A program made the translations under genes and the position numbers. This document shows positions 9,775-18,326 of a stretch of DNA of 64,000 nucleotides, one piece after another. This DNA comes from Bradyrhizobium sp. 195 (GTDB lineage Bacteria; Pseudomonadota; Alphaproteobacteria; Rhizobiales; Xanthobacteraceae). Where the stretch lies: assembly GCF_023101665.1 (NCBI RefSeq), contig NZ_CP082161.1, positions 2,728,001 to 2,792,000 on the forward strand. The letters run 5' to 3'. The notes beneath the pieces are model-generated. The model was not told the origin of the DNA. It searched no databases and saw only the letters and a program-made list of their open reading frames with translations. How positions within the stretch are numbered: position 1 is the first letter of the stretch; the number at the start of each line of letters is the position of its first letter.

Positions 9775-10268
9775 TGCTGTCGCGCGAGAGCAGCGCCACG
9801 CTGATGGGCGCCGTGACTGCCTTCCTGAATCGCGAAGCGCGCTTGCAGGATGAACATCAATACGAAGCCTGGGAAAGGCTCTGGACCGACGACGGCGTCT
9901 ACTGGGTGCCGGCCAACGGCGCCAATATCGATCCGGAGCGGGAGATGTCCATCATCTACGACAACCGCTCGCGGATCGCCCTGCGCGTGCGCCAGCTCAT
10001 GACGGGCAAGCATTTCACCCAGACGCCGCAATCGAACCTGCGTCGGCTCGTTTCCAACATCGAGCTGATGGGTGAGCAGCCGGGCGGCGACATCGCGGTG
10101 GCCAGCAACAGCCTGATCTTCGAATCGAGCTTGCGTGACGATACGCTGTGGGCCGCCCGCAACGAGTACCGATTGCGCCATGTCGATGGCGATTTGCGCA
10201 TGGCTTACAAAAAGGTGGTGCTCGTCAACAATGACAAGGCGATCTACACACTGTCATTCCTGGTCTAG
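9774..10268 (+). CDS. Ring-hydroxylating oxygenase beta subunit (SnoaL-like fold)
   Basis: A 164-residue small subunit that packs against the alpha subunit in an alpha3beta3 oxygenase. It shows the family hallmarks: an N-terminal helix with FLNREARLQDEHQYEAWERL, then DDGVYWVPAN and IYDNRSRIALRVRQL, and a closing beta stretch YKKVVLVNNDKAIYTLSFLV. Its ATG shares one base with the alpha stop, which ensures coupled synthesis. It is structural rather than catalytic in known systems. Confidence 0.92.
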   Translation: MLSRESSATLMGAVTAFLNREARLQDEHQYEAWERLWTDDGVYWVPANGANIDPEREMSIIYDNRSRIALRVRQLMTGKHFTQTPQSNLRRLVSNIELMGEQPGGDIAVASNSLIFESSLRDDTLWAARNEYRLRHVDGDLRMAYKKVVLVNNDKAIYTLSFLV

Positions 10269-10283
10269 GAGAGGTCTCGCGCC

Positions 10284-11078
10284 ATGATCGATAAGGGACC
10301 TGTTTTGCTCGACATCGACAAGGGTATCGCGCATCTGCGTCTCAACCGGCCCGATGCCGCGAACGGCATGAGCGTCGAGCTTCTCAGCGCGCTCTGCGAT
10401 GCCATCATGGCGTGTCACGGCCACCCCGATCTGCGCGTGGTACTGCTGAGCGGCGAGGGTGCGAACTTCTGCGCCGGTGGTGACGTGCGCGCCTTTGCGT
10501 CCAAAGGCGAGAAATTGCCGGACTATATCCGCCAGGCGACGGCCTATCTGCAGAATGCGGTCACCGGCTTGTTGCGGCTCGAAGCACCTGTCATTGCCTC
10601 GGTGCACGGCTTTGCGGCGGGCGGCGGCGGGTTCGGCCTCGTCTGCGCCTCAGACATCGTCATCGCGGCCGAATCGGCGAAGTTCCTCGCGGGTGGAACG
10701 CGCGTTGCGATGGCGCCGGATGCGGGCGTGTCGGTCACGCTGTCACGCCTGGTGGGCCTGCGGCGCGCGATGTCGATCCTCCTCACCAATCCGGTGATCC
10801 CGGCGGCCGAGGCACTCCAGATGGGGATCGTCACCAAGGTCGTTCCTGACGGCGAGCTCACCGAGGCCTCGCTGACGCTGGCGCGCGAGCTCGCAGCCGG
10901 AGCGCCGAAGGCGCTTGCCGCAACCAAGCGCCTGGTCTGGGCCGGCACCGGGACGAGCATCGAGCAATGCCTGTCCGAGGAGGCGCGCACGGTTTCAGAG
11001 CTGTCCGGCATGGCGGACGCGCGCGAGGGCCTTGCAGCCGTCATCGAGCGGCGCAAGCCCATCTTCACGGGACGCTGA
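10284..11078 (+). CDS. Enoyl-CoA hydratase/isomerase family protein, PaaG-like
   Basis: A 264-residue crotonase-fold enzyme acting on a CoA thioester. The oxyanion-hole regions are GANFCAGGDVRAFA and HGFAAGGGGFGL. Both glutamates of the classical hydratase are missing: the positions read GGGGFGL and GGTRVAM. An Asp in APDAGVSVTLSR sits where PaaG-type isomerases carry theirs. This points to an isomerase, as in ring-1,2-epoxyphenylacetyl-CoA or enoyl-CoA isomerisation, rather than a hydratase. It starts 15 bases after the oxygenase beta gene. The reaction is inferred from family residues. Confidence 0.85.
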   Translation: MIDKGPVLLDIDKGIAHLRLNRPDAANGMSVELLSALCDAIMACHGHPDLRVVLLSGEGANFCAGGDVRAFASKGEKLPDYIRQATAYLQNAVTGLLRLEAPVIASVHGFAAGGGGFGLVCASDIVIAAESAKFLAGGTRVAMAPDAGVSVTLSRLVGLRRAMSILLTNPVIPAAEALQMGIVTKVVPDGELTEASLTLARELAAGAPKALAATKRLVWAGTGTSIEQCLSEEARTVSELSGMADAREGLAAVIERRKPIFTGR

Positions 11079-11081
11079 GGT

Positions 11082-11834
11082 GTGACAGATACGCTTCCAT
11101 TCGGACGACTGGACGGCCGGCGCGCCTTCGTGTCGGGCGGCGCGCGCGGCATTGGCGCTGCGATTGCAAAGAGCTTTGTCGGTGCGGGCGCCAACGTCCT
11201 GATTGCCGACCTCGACATGGCCCAAGCTTCCGAGGTCGGGCGGCAGATCGGCGCCGCCGCTGTTCGCCTCGACGTCAGCGATGCGGGCGCGGTGCAGGCG
11301 GCCGTGGCGCAACACGGCCCATTCGACATCCTCGTCAACAATGCCGGGATCGACCAGCACGCCTTTTTCATCGAGACCACGCCGCACGACTGGGCAAAGC
11401 TGATCGCGGTCAATCTCACGTCTGTTCTGGCCTGCACCCAGGCCGTCCTGCCGGCGATGCAGGCTGCAAGGTACGGCCGCATCATCAACATAACATCCGA
11501 AGCCGCCCGGCTCGGGTCCAAGGGTGGGTCGGTTTACTCCGCCGCCAAGGGCGGGGTCATCGCCTTCACCAAGAGCATGGCGCGAGAGAACGCGCGATAC
11601 GGCATCACGGCGAATGCGATTGCGCCCGGTCCGATCCGCACGCCAATGCTGGAGCAGGCGATCGCCCGCGGTGGTGACAAGATCCTTCGAGCGATGACCG
11701 ATGCAACCCTGCTGGGCCGGCTCGGCGAGCCGGACGAGGTTGCAGCAGCCGCGCTGTTCCTGGCGTCCGACCAGGCCGCCTACATCACGGGTGAGACGCT
11801 CGGCGTGTCCGGCGGCATGGGAATCGGCGGCTGA
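11082..11834 (+). CDS. SDR family NAD(P)-dependent oxidoreductase (GTG start)
   Basis: A 250-residue classical short-chain dehydrogenase. The nucleotide-binding loop is SGGARGIGAAIA, followed by NNAG and the catalytic set Ser in NITSEAARLG, Tyr-x3-Lys in YSAAKGG, and the closing AYITGETLGVSGGMG. It could oxidise a cis-dihydrodiol from the Rieske oxygenase or a 3-hydroxyacyl-CoA from the crotonase. The start is GTG three bases after the preceding stop. The GAGG just before it is too close for a normal ribosome site, so translation is probably coupled. Confidence 0.9.
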   Translation: MTDTLPFGRLDGRRAFVSGGARGIGAAIAKSFVGAGANVLIADLDMAQASEVGRQIGAAAVRLDVSDAGAVQAAVAQHGPFDILVNNAGIDQHAFFIETTPHDWAKLIAVNLTSVLACTQAVLPAMQAARYGRIINITSEAARLGSKGGSVYSAAKGGVIAFTKSMARENARYGITANAIAPGPIRTPMLEQAIARGGDKILRAMTDATLLGRLGEPDEVAAAALFLASDQAAYITGETLGVSGGMGIGG

Positions 11835-11835
11835 G

Positions 11836-12771
11836 ATGAAGGATGCGGCCAGCGATATTGCGGTAACCCCTGTCGATCGTGCGGTCGAGCGGCTGCAGTC
11901 GGTCTACCGCAAATGGACGCGCGATACGAGCGTCGAGCAGATGCGTCACGATTGGGATGGAGCGTTCGCCGGCTGCTCCGTGCCGATGACCTGCCGTCAG
12001 GTCTCGGTCGGCGGTGTCGAGGGCGAGTGGTTCGCGCCCGCCGCCGCGCCGCAGGAGAAAGCCATCCTCTATCTCCATGGCGGCGGCTTCCGCGTCGGCT
12101 CGATTGCCTCGCACCGGGATCTGATCGCGCGAATCGCCAGCTCCTGTGGTTGCCGCCTCCTGGCGATCAACTATCGCCTGGCGCCCGAGCATCGCTTTCC
12201 AGCCGCGCTGGACGATACGCTCGCCGCCTATCGATACCTGCTCGACCAGGATTTGCGACCACCCGACATCGCACTCGCGGGAGACTCGGCCGGCGGCAAC
12301 CTCGTGCTGAGCGCCATGCTGGCGTTGCGTGATCGCGGCGAGAATCTGCCGGCAGCCGCCGTGCTGATGTCGCCCTGGACCGACCTCGCCGCGACAGGTG
12401 CAAGCTACGAAAACCGCGCGACGGTCGACCCGATCCATCAGCGCGCGATGATCCTCGTACTAGCGAAAAACTATCTGGGCCGGGATGGCGATCCGTGTCA
12501 CCCGCTGGCCTCGCCGCTCTATGCCGACTTGTCCGGCTTGCCGCCGCTTCTGATCCAGGTCGGCGACCGCGAGACGGTGCGCGACGATTCAACCGAGTTC
12601 GCTGCCAGAGCCAGAGCTGCCGCCGTCAACATCGAGCTGCAAATCTGGGATGGCATGATCCACGTGTTCCAGATGTTCCCGGAAATCCCGCAGGCTGGCG
12701 AAGCTATCGCGGCGCTTGCAAAATTCCTGCGCGGACATCTTCACATCCAAGATGGGAGGGCGGCACAATGA
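11836..12771 (+). CDS. Alpha/beta hydrolase, hormone-sensitive lipase (HSL) family
   Basis: A 311-residue cytoplasmic esterase. The oxyanion motif HGGG is at residues 81-84, the nucleophile elbow GDSAGG has Ser151, the likely acid is Glu246 (or the following Asp pair) in VGDRETVRDD, and the base is His276 in MIHVFQM. It starts two bases after the SDR stop and its own stop overlaps the acyl-CoA dehydrogenase start (ATGA). Within this operon it could hydrolyse a lactone, ester or ring-cleavage product. The substrate is unknown. Confidence 0.9.
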   Translation: MKDAASDIAVTPVDRAVERLQSVYRKWTRDTSVEQMRHDWDGAFAGCSVPMTCRQVSVGGVEGEWFAPAAAPQEKAILYLHGGGFRVGSIASHRDLIARIASSCGCRLLAINYRLAPEHRFPAALDDTLAAYRYLLDQDLRPPDIALAGDSAGGNLVLSAMLALRDRGENLPAAAVLMSPWTDLAATGASYENRATVDPIHQRAMILVLAKNYLGRDGDPCHPLASPLYADLSGLPPLLIQVGDRETVRDDSTEFAARARAAAVNIELQIWDGMIHVFQMFPEIPQAGEAIAALAKFLRGHLHIQDGRAAQ

Positions 12772-13961
12772 ACGTCATGACATCCAGTTCCCGCCAGCCT
12801 GTTGAAGCTGAATTTCAATTCTCGGAGCAACCCAATCTGCCCGAGGAGCTTCGCATGCTACGCGAGCAGGTACGTCGCTTCGTCGAGAAGGAGGTGGTGC
12901 CGCATGGTGACGCCTGGGAGCGCGACGGCAAGATCCCGCGCGAGATTTTTCGCCGCATGGGCGCGCTCGGATTTCTTGGCATGCGTCACGCGCCGGAGTA
13001 CGGCGGCACCGACATGAGTCCGCTGGCCTCGATGGTGTTCGCCGAGGAATTGGGACGCTCGAGCTTCGGCGGCTTCACCTCGTCGATCCTGGTGCACACC
13101 GACATGTCGGCGGTGCACATCTCTTTGCGCGGTACGCCGGAGCAGAAGCAGAAATACCTGCCGGCAATCATCCGTGGCGAGACGATTTGCTCGATCGCAG
13201 TGACCGAGCCGGATGCCGGGTCCGACGTAGCTGGCCTGAAGACCCGCGCGACCCGCGATGGCGACAGCTGGGTGATCAACGGCTCCAAGATGTTCATCAC
13301 CAATGCGGTCTATGGCGACATCCTGATCGTCGCTGCCCGTACCGATCCGCACGCCAAGGGCAGCCGGGGCATCTCGCTGTTCATCGTCGAGCGCAATACG
13401 CCGGGCATCGCTGTGACCAAGCTCGACAAGCATGGCTGGCTCTGCTCGGACACCGCTGAAATCGCCTTCCAGGACGTCCGTGTACCGGCCAATGCTCTGC
13501 TCGGAGAGGAAAACAAAGGCTTCTACGGCATCATGGAGACATTCCAGAACGAGCGCATCTGCATCGGCGGCATCTGCGCCGGCGAATCCGCCAAGGCGAT
13601 CGAGCTGACGGCAAACTACGTAAAGACACGGCAGGCGTTCGGCGGACCGCTCTGGAACCAGCAGGCCGTGCGACTGAAGCTCGCCCAACTCGCGGCCAAG
13701 GCAGCCGCCGCGCGCCAGCTTGCCTATCACGCCGCCGAGCTCGCCTCGGCTGGGCAGCCCTGCCTGCGCGAAGTGTCGATGGTCAAGGCGCTGTCGCCCG
13801 AGGTGCTTCACGAGGTCGTGCACGGCTGCCTGCAGTTGCACGGCGGCAGCGGCTTCATGCGCGGGACGCCGATCGAGCGCATGGTTCGGGACGCGCGCGT
13901 GCTGACCATCGGCGGCGGCGCCACCGAGGTCATGCTGGAAGAAGTCGCCAAGAGGATGTAG
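12768..13961 (+). CDS. Acyl-CoA dehydrogenase
   Basis: A 397-residue FAD flavoenzyme that would introduce a double bond next to the CoA thioester. The family blocks CSIAVTEPDAGSDVAGLKT, NGSKMFITNA and the C-terminal CLQLHGGSGFMRGTPIERM are clear. The YEGT segment that holds the catalytic Glu in short- and medium-chain enzymes is replaced by IGGGATE, as in isovaleryl- and long-chain-type members where the base comes from another helix; Glu within AIELTANYV is a candidate. An N-terminal tail of about 25 residues precedes the fold. Coupled to the hydrolase gene by a four-base overlap. Confidence 0.92.
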   Translation: MNVMTSSSRQPVEAEFQFSEQPNLPEELRMLREQVRRFVEKEVVPHGDAWERDGKIPREIFRRMGALGFLGMRHAPEYGGTDMSPLASMVFAEELGRSSFGGFTSSILVHTDMSAVHISLRGTPEQKQKYLPAIIRGETICSIAVTEPDAGSDVAGLKTRATRDGDSWVINGSKMFITNAVYGDILIVAARTDPHAKGSRGISLFIVERNTPGIAVTKLDKHGWLCSDTAEIAFQDVRVPANALLGEENKGFYGIMETFQNERICIGGICAGESAKAIELTANYVKTRQAFGGPLWNQQAVRLKLAQLAAKAAAARQLAYHAAELASAGQPCLREVSMVKALSPEVLHEVVHGCLQLHGGSGFMRGTPIERMVRDARVLTIGGGATEVMLEEVAKRM

Positions 13962-13990
13962 CTCAGGCGATCTTGCGGGGAGGAAGGTCA

Positions 13991-15175
13991 ATGCAAAAGG
14001 CTCGTTCCGACATCGCACGGGCGCTCTACGCGGCCCTGGCTGCAGGAAACAGGGAGCAGCTTGAGACCTTGCTCCACCCGGATTTCGTTGGCGAGATCGC
14101 CGAGGGAATGCCCTTCGGCATTGGTGGCCGGCACGAGGGCTCCTCTGCGATGCGCCGCAACGGGTGGGGAGCGATTGCCCGGCATTTTGCGGCACGTGCG
14201 GAGCCGGAGCGCTTTCTCGAGGTCGGAGAGGCGTGCCTGCTTGTGACAGGCCGATATCGTGGCGAGGGCAGGCATGGAGGAGCCTCTCTCGACGCCTCTT
14301 TTGCGCACCTCATCTCGTTTGAGGGTGATCGCATCACGCGCCTCGAGCAATATACCGATACGGCCCGCTGGCATGATGCCGCGAGCCCGTTCAAGACCGT
14401 TCTCCTCAACATCGCAGATGGTGTTGCAACGCTTCGGCTAAATCGGCCCGACCAGGGCAACGCCATCAATGAAGAGATGGCCGCGGATCTTGAAGAGGCT
14501 TCAACGCGAATTGCCGAGACCTCCGGCTTGCGCGCCGTACTGATTTCGGGAAACGGACCAAACTTTACCATGGGAGGGGATGTCAATCTCTTTGCCGGCA
14601 CGCCGTCGGCCGAGCTGCCGGGCAAGCTTCGTCGCATGATCGATGGTTATCATCGCGCCATCGATCGCTTGACGAGCATCGATGCACCAGTCGTTGCGGC
14701 GGTGCGCGGCGCGGCGGCCGGAGGCGGATTGGGCCTCCTCTACATTGCAGACATCGTGGTCGCATCCACCGACGCGCGCTTTGCTCTCGGATATGGCGCG
14801 CTGGGTTTGACGTCCGACGGTGGCAACACCTGGTTTCTGCCGCGGATGGTTGGCATGCGGCGGGCGCAGGAACTGTTCCTGCTGAACCGCCGCTTGTCGG
14901 CGCAGGAAGCCTTGGAATTCGGCCTGGTCTCCCGCCTCGTGCCGGACGATTCGGTGGAAGGCGATGCAATCGCCGTTGCCCGCGAACTGGCGGCGGGGCC
15001 GACGCGGGCCTTTGGGGCCATGCGGCGTATGCTACGGCAATCCTTTGAAACGAGCCTCGGCGCTCAACTCGAAGCCGAAATGCAATCGATCGTCGACGCG
15101 AGCCGCTCCGACGATGCGCGCGAGGGTATCGCCGCCTTCGCAGCCAGGCGTCGGCCCGTCTTTAAAGGCGGATGA
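13991..15175 (+). CDS. Two-domain fusion: SnoaL/NTF2-like domain plus PaaG-like crotonase
   Basis: A 394-residue protein with two domains rarely found in one chain. Residues 1 to about 125 look like a SnoaL/NTF2-like cone (ALYAALAAGNREQLETLLHPDF, ending FEGDRITRLEQYTDTARWHD). Residues from about 132 are a full crotonase domain (LLNIADGVATLRLNRP, NFTMGGDVNLFAG, RGAAAGGGLGL). As in the crotonase at 10284, the two hydratase glutamates are absent, while LTSDGGNTWFLPR matches PaaG-type isomerases. The ATG at 13991 has AGGAAGG upstream. It ends the rightward operon, 33 bases from the convergent receptor gene. The SnoaL part might act on the CoA ester or only modulate binding. Confidence 0.82.
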   Translation: MQKARSDIARALYAALAAGNREQLETLLHPDFVGEIAEGMPFGIGGRHEGSSAMRRNGWGAIARHFAARAEPERFLEVGEACLLVTGRYRGEGRHGGASLDASFAHLISFEGDRITRLEQYTDTARWHDAASPFKTVLLNIADGVATLRLNRPDQGNAINEEMAADLEEASTRIAETSGLRAVLISGNGPNFTMGGDVNLFAGTPSAELPGKLRRMIDGYHRAIDRLTSIDAPVVAAVRGAAAGGGLGLLYIADIVVASTDARFALGYGALGLTSDGGNTWFLPRMVGMRRAQELFLLNRRLSAQEALEFGLVSRLVPDDSVEGDAIAVARELAAGPTRAFGAMRRMLRQSFETSLGAQLEAEMQSIVDASRSDDAREGIAAFAARRRPVFKGG

Positions 15176-15208
15176 CCGGGCGTTGCCTCGGCCATCCGCT
15201 GGAGGTCA

Positions 15209-16369
15209 TCACTTCACCGGCTTAAAGCTGAGCGTAGCGGTGTCGGCCTGCGTGATCTGCAGCTTCTGGTTCGAGAAGCGGATGCCGGGTCCGAAGCTGA
15301 TCGGAGCCATCACGCCGGTCTCGACATTCTTGGTCTTCTCCAACTCGCTGATCGTACAGGCCCAGGTCGGCTGCTTGCCGCAACGTTCGATTGCCGCGAT
15401 CAGAACCTTGGCCGCGGCATAGCCACTCATCGTGTAGCGATTGATCCCCTTGAACTCTGCTTCCGACACAAGCGGCCTTGCTTTCTCGAGGAACGCTTTG
15501 CCGGCCTCGCCGGCAAAGGGCTCGACATAGTCCACCGCGAAGATGCCATCGCCGGCCGGCCCCATCAGCTTGAGCACCGGCTCGATGCGGCCGGGCCAGA
15601 AGATGCCGGTCACAGGCTTGACGTTGAGCTTCTCGAGTTCCTTCATCATCGCGATGTTCTCCGCGATGATGCCGCCGGCCAGGAACACTTCGGCGCCGGA
15701 ATCCTTCAGCTGGAGCATGTCAGACGAGAAATCCTGCTGGCCCTTCTTGTAATTGCCGCTGTAGACGACTTTCAGTTTCTTCGACTTGACCACGGAATCG
15801 AAGCCGTCGCGCACCGTGATGCCGTAGTCGTCGTCCTGCGTGATGAGACCCCATTTCTTGCCGGGGTTCTTCTCCGCGAGATAGTTGACGAGATGGATGA
15901 TGCCTTCCTCGTAGGACTGGCCGACGACGAATACGTTCTTGCGCGGCGGCTCCCACAACAGCTTGACCGGCGCGACGTCGATCACGGTCGGGATGCCCGC
16001 CTTCTCGAGTACGGGCATCACGGCGATCGACTGGCCAGAGCCGGACATGCCAAGCATGGCAAAGACCTTGTCGACCTCGATCACTTTCTTGACGCCCTGG
16101 ATGGTACGCGCGGTGACGTAGCCGTCATCCTCCAACACGTACTTGATCTTGCGGCCGTTGATACCACCGGCATTGTTGGCTTCCGCGATCGCGATCTTGT
16201 GACCGATCGAGGCGGCGACGCCGAGTAGCGCCGGGGGGCCGGTGAGCGGTTCGACATCGCCGATCAGGATCTCGGTATCGGTGATCCCGGGCTCCGCGGC
16301 AAATGCACCGCCGCCCGCCAGCAAGGTCGTCGCGAGCAGGATTGACGCGGTAGTCAGATGATTTCTCAT
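15209..16369 (-). CDS. Periplasmic substrate-binding protein of a branched-chain-type ABC transporter
   Basis: A 386-residue type-I periplasmic binding protein. The signal peptide spans residues 1-24 (MRNHLTTASILLATTLLAG, cleavage after AFA). The mature start AEPGITDTEILIGDVEPLTGP and the hinge and lobe regions follow the LivK/amide-receptor pattern. The start at ATG 16369 is chosen over an upstream in-frame codon because it begins the signal peptide. It is the last gene of the leftward operon, behind both permeases, and defines the cargo of that importer. The cargo cannot be named; the enzymes around it suggest an aromatic or cyclic carboxylic acid. Confidence 0.92.
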   Translation of the reverse strand: MRNHLTTASILLATTLLAGGGAFAAEPGITDTEILIGDVEPLTGPPALLGVAASIGHKIAIAEANNAGGINGRKIKYVLEDDGYVTARTIQGVKKVIEVDKVFAMLGMSGSGQSIAVMPVLEKAGIPTVIDVAPVKLLWEPPRKNVFVVGQSYEEGIIHLVNYLAEKNPGKKWGLITQDDDYGITVRDGFDSVVKSKKLKVVYSGNYKKGQQDFSSDMLQLKDSGAEVFLAGGIIAENIAMMKELEKLNVKPVTGIFWPGRIEPVLKLMGPAGDGIFAVDYVEPFAGEAGKAFLEKARPLVSEAEFKGINRYTMSGYAAAKVLIAAIERCGKQPTWACTISELEKTKNVETGVMAPISFGPGIRFSNQKLQITQADTATLSFKPVK

Positions 16370-16402
16370 TGTCCGTCCTCCCTCCAATTTTGATCTTCTT
16401 TG

Positions 16403-17449
16403 TCAGTAACGCAGCGGCCAGTTCACCCATGCGCGCCTGATGTCGTGCCAGGCACCGACCAGCCCGCGCGGTTGGAAGCGTAGGAATAGGATGATGACGA
16501 GGCCGTAGAGCATGCTCTTCAGCTCCTGTGCGCCGGTCGTAAACACCGCGTCGAGCTGCGCGCTGAAGAAGCTGAAGACGAGGCGTGCAGCCTCGGGAAG
16601 CAAAACGATCAGAACGGTCCCGAGCACGGCGCCGAGCGCCGACCCGAGCCCACCGACGATCAGGATCGCCAGAGCCTCGATCGACAGCAGGAACGGAAAG
16701 CCTTCGACGCTGACGAAGGAGAGGTAGATACCGTAGAGAGCACCGGCGAGGCCGGTAATGAAGGCCGACGTGACGAAGGCAAGCAGCTTGTAGGCATGCA
16801 GGTTGATGCCCATGACACGGGCCGCGGTGTCGTTGTCGCGGATCGCGACAAAAGCCCGGCCGACCCGGCTGCGGCGAATGTTGAGTGTGGCAAACAGGGT
16901 CAGCGTGGCGACGCCAAGGCAAAGGTAAGTGAAGGCTGCGTCGCTGTCGAAGCTGATGCCAAGAATCTCCGGCCGCTGCACGGAGAGGCCGCGGGCGCCA
17001 TTGGTGAGCCAGCGCATCTCCAGGATTACCGTGTTGATGATGAACGAGAAGGCGAGCGTCGTGATCGCGAGGTAAAGGCCCTTCAGGCGCAGCGATGGCG
17101 CACCGACGATCAAGCTGGCCAGCGCCGGCACGAGCCCCGCGCCGAGGAAGCCGATCAGCGGCGGCAGATGATATTTCGCTACCAGGATGGCATAGGCATA
17201 GGCGCCGGTGACGAGGAAGCCGACATGGCCGAGCGAGATCAGACCGGTGTAGCCGGTCAGGATGTTGAGGCCGAGCGCGCCGGTCACCGTGATCAGGATA
17301 ATCATCAGGAACGACAGCGCATAAGCGTTCAAGACGTAAGGCGCGACGATCAGCGCCAGCAACAGCACCGCCGACCACAACCAAATCGGCGGAGATTCGA
17401 TCAGGGCGACGAGCTCGCCATAAGTCTGCTTGTAATCGCCGGTGCGCAT
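16403..17449 (-). CDS. Branched-chain-type ABC transporter permease (LivM-like), second set
   Basis: A 348-residue inner-membrane permease with 8-10 hydrophobic segments. NILTGYTGLISLGHVGFLVTGAYAY and the ATPase-coupling loop SRVGRAFVAIRDNDTAARVMG are typical LivM blocks. It starts four bases after the livH stop and ends 33 bases before the receptor gene. Together with LivH it forms the channel of the second transporter. Confidence 0.92.
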   Translation of the reverse strand: MRTGDYKQTYGELVALIESPPIWLWSAVLLLALIVAPYVLNAYALSFLMIILITVTGALGLNILTGYTGLISLGHVGFLVTGAYAYAILVAKYHLPPLIGFLGAGLVPALASLIVGAPSLRLKGLYLAITTLAFSFIINTVILEMRWLTNGARGLSVQRPEILGISFDSDAAFTYLCLGVATLTLFATLNIRRSRVGRAFVAIRDNDTAARVMGINLHAYKLLAFVTSAFITGLAGALYGIYLSFVSVEGFPFLLSIEALAILIVGGLGSALGAVLGTVLIVLLPEAARLVFSFFSAQLDAVFTTGAQELKSMLYGLVIILFLRFQPRGLVGAWHDIRRAWVNWPLRY

Positions 17450-17453
17450 CGTC

Positions 17454-18326
17454 CTAGACCCTCTCGATGTCGCGTTCGCCGAACATGCCGAACGGGCGGA
17501 TCATGAGCACGACGATGATCATCGCGAAGCCCGCGATTTCCTTCATGTCGGAGCCGAGATAGCCGCCGGCGAGATTTTCGGTGATGCCGATGAGCAGGCC
17601 ACCGAGGCCGGAGCCGAGAACGGCGTCGAGCCCGCCCAAAATGGTGGCTGGAAACGCCTTGAGCCCGAGCTGGAACATGGCCGGCGACAGATCGTATGAA
17701 AGGGCGAAGAACACGCCGCCGATGCCGGCGATGACCGACGAGGCCGCCCAGGCCATCGCGTGAACGCGGCTGGCGCTGATGCCCATCAGCAACGCGGTGC
17801 GATCGTCGGCCGCGACCGCGCGCATCGCGATCCCCATCTTGCTGTAGCGGAAGAACGCCCAGATCGCCGCCAGCAGCGCCAGCAGCGTCGCAATGACAGC
17901 TATCTGGCCCGTGCGGACGCCGATGCCGTCGAAGCGTACGATGTCGCGACCCATTCCGACGTCCAAACCGTGCGGATAGGCGTCCCAGATGAAGTTGATC
18001 GCCGAGCGCAGGATCACCGCCAGCCCGATGGTCACCATCACGGTCGCAAACACCGGCTCGCCCAACATCGGCCGCATCACGACGCGCTCGATGATCAGGC
18101 CGAGCAGGATGGCGGCGAGGATAGCGCCGAACGCCACCACGACGACATTTCCGCCGACGGTGGTCGAGATGGTCCAGGCGATATAGGCGGTGATCATGGT
18201 CATCTCGCCCTGCGCGAAATTGACCAGCCCGGTCGATTTGTAGATGACGGCAAAGCCCATCGCGATCAGGCCGTAGATCGCGCCGATTGCGAGACCCGAG
18301 ATCAAAAGCTGCAGGAGATACTGCAT
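17454..18326 (-). CDS. Branched-chain-type ABC transporter permease (LivH-like), second set
   Basis: A 290-residue LivH permease. The N-terminus LISGLAIGAIYGLIAMGFAVIY, the block NFAQGEMTMITAYI, and the coupling loop YSKMGIAMRAVAADDRTALL are visible. Its ATG abuts the stop of the acyl-CoA ligase gene (TGAATG), so the ligase sits inside the transporter operon, as expected when import and CoA activation of one substrate are linked. Confidence 0.92.
   Translation of the reverse strand: MQYLLQLLISGLAIGAIYGLIAMGFAVIYKSTGLVNFAQGEMTMITAYIAWTISTTVGGNVVVVAFGAILAAILLGLIIERVVMRPMLGEPVFATVMVTIGLAVILRSAINFIWDAYPHGLDVGMGRDIVRFDGIGVRTGQIAVIATLLALLAAIWAFFRYSKMGIAMRAVAADDRTALLMGISASRVHAMAWAASSVIAGIGGVFFALSYDLSPAMFQLGLKAFPATILGGLDAVLGSGLGGLLIGITENLAGGYLGSDMKEIAGFAMIIVVLMIRPFGMFGERDIERV

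Noticed and set aside
15175..15209. Terminator hairpin between the two convergent operons
   Set aside because: Only a loose GATGACC/GGTCATC pairing with a large loop is present, not convincing.
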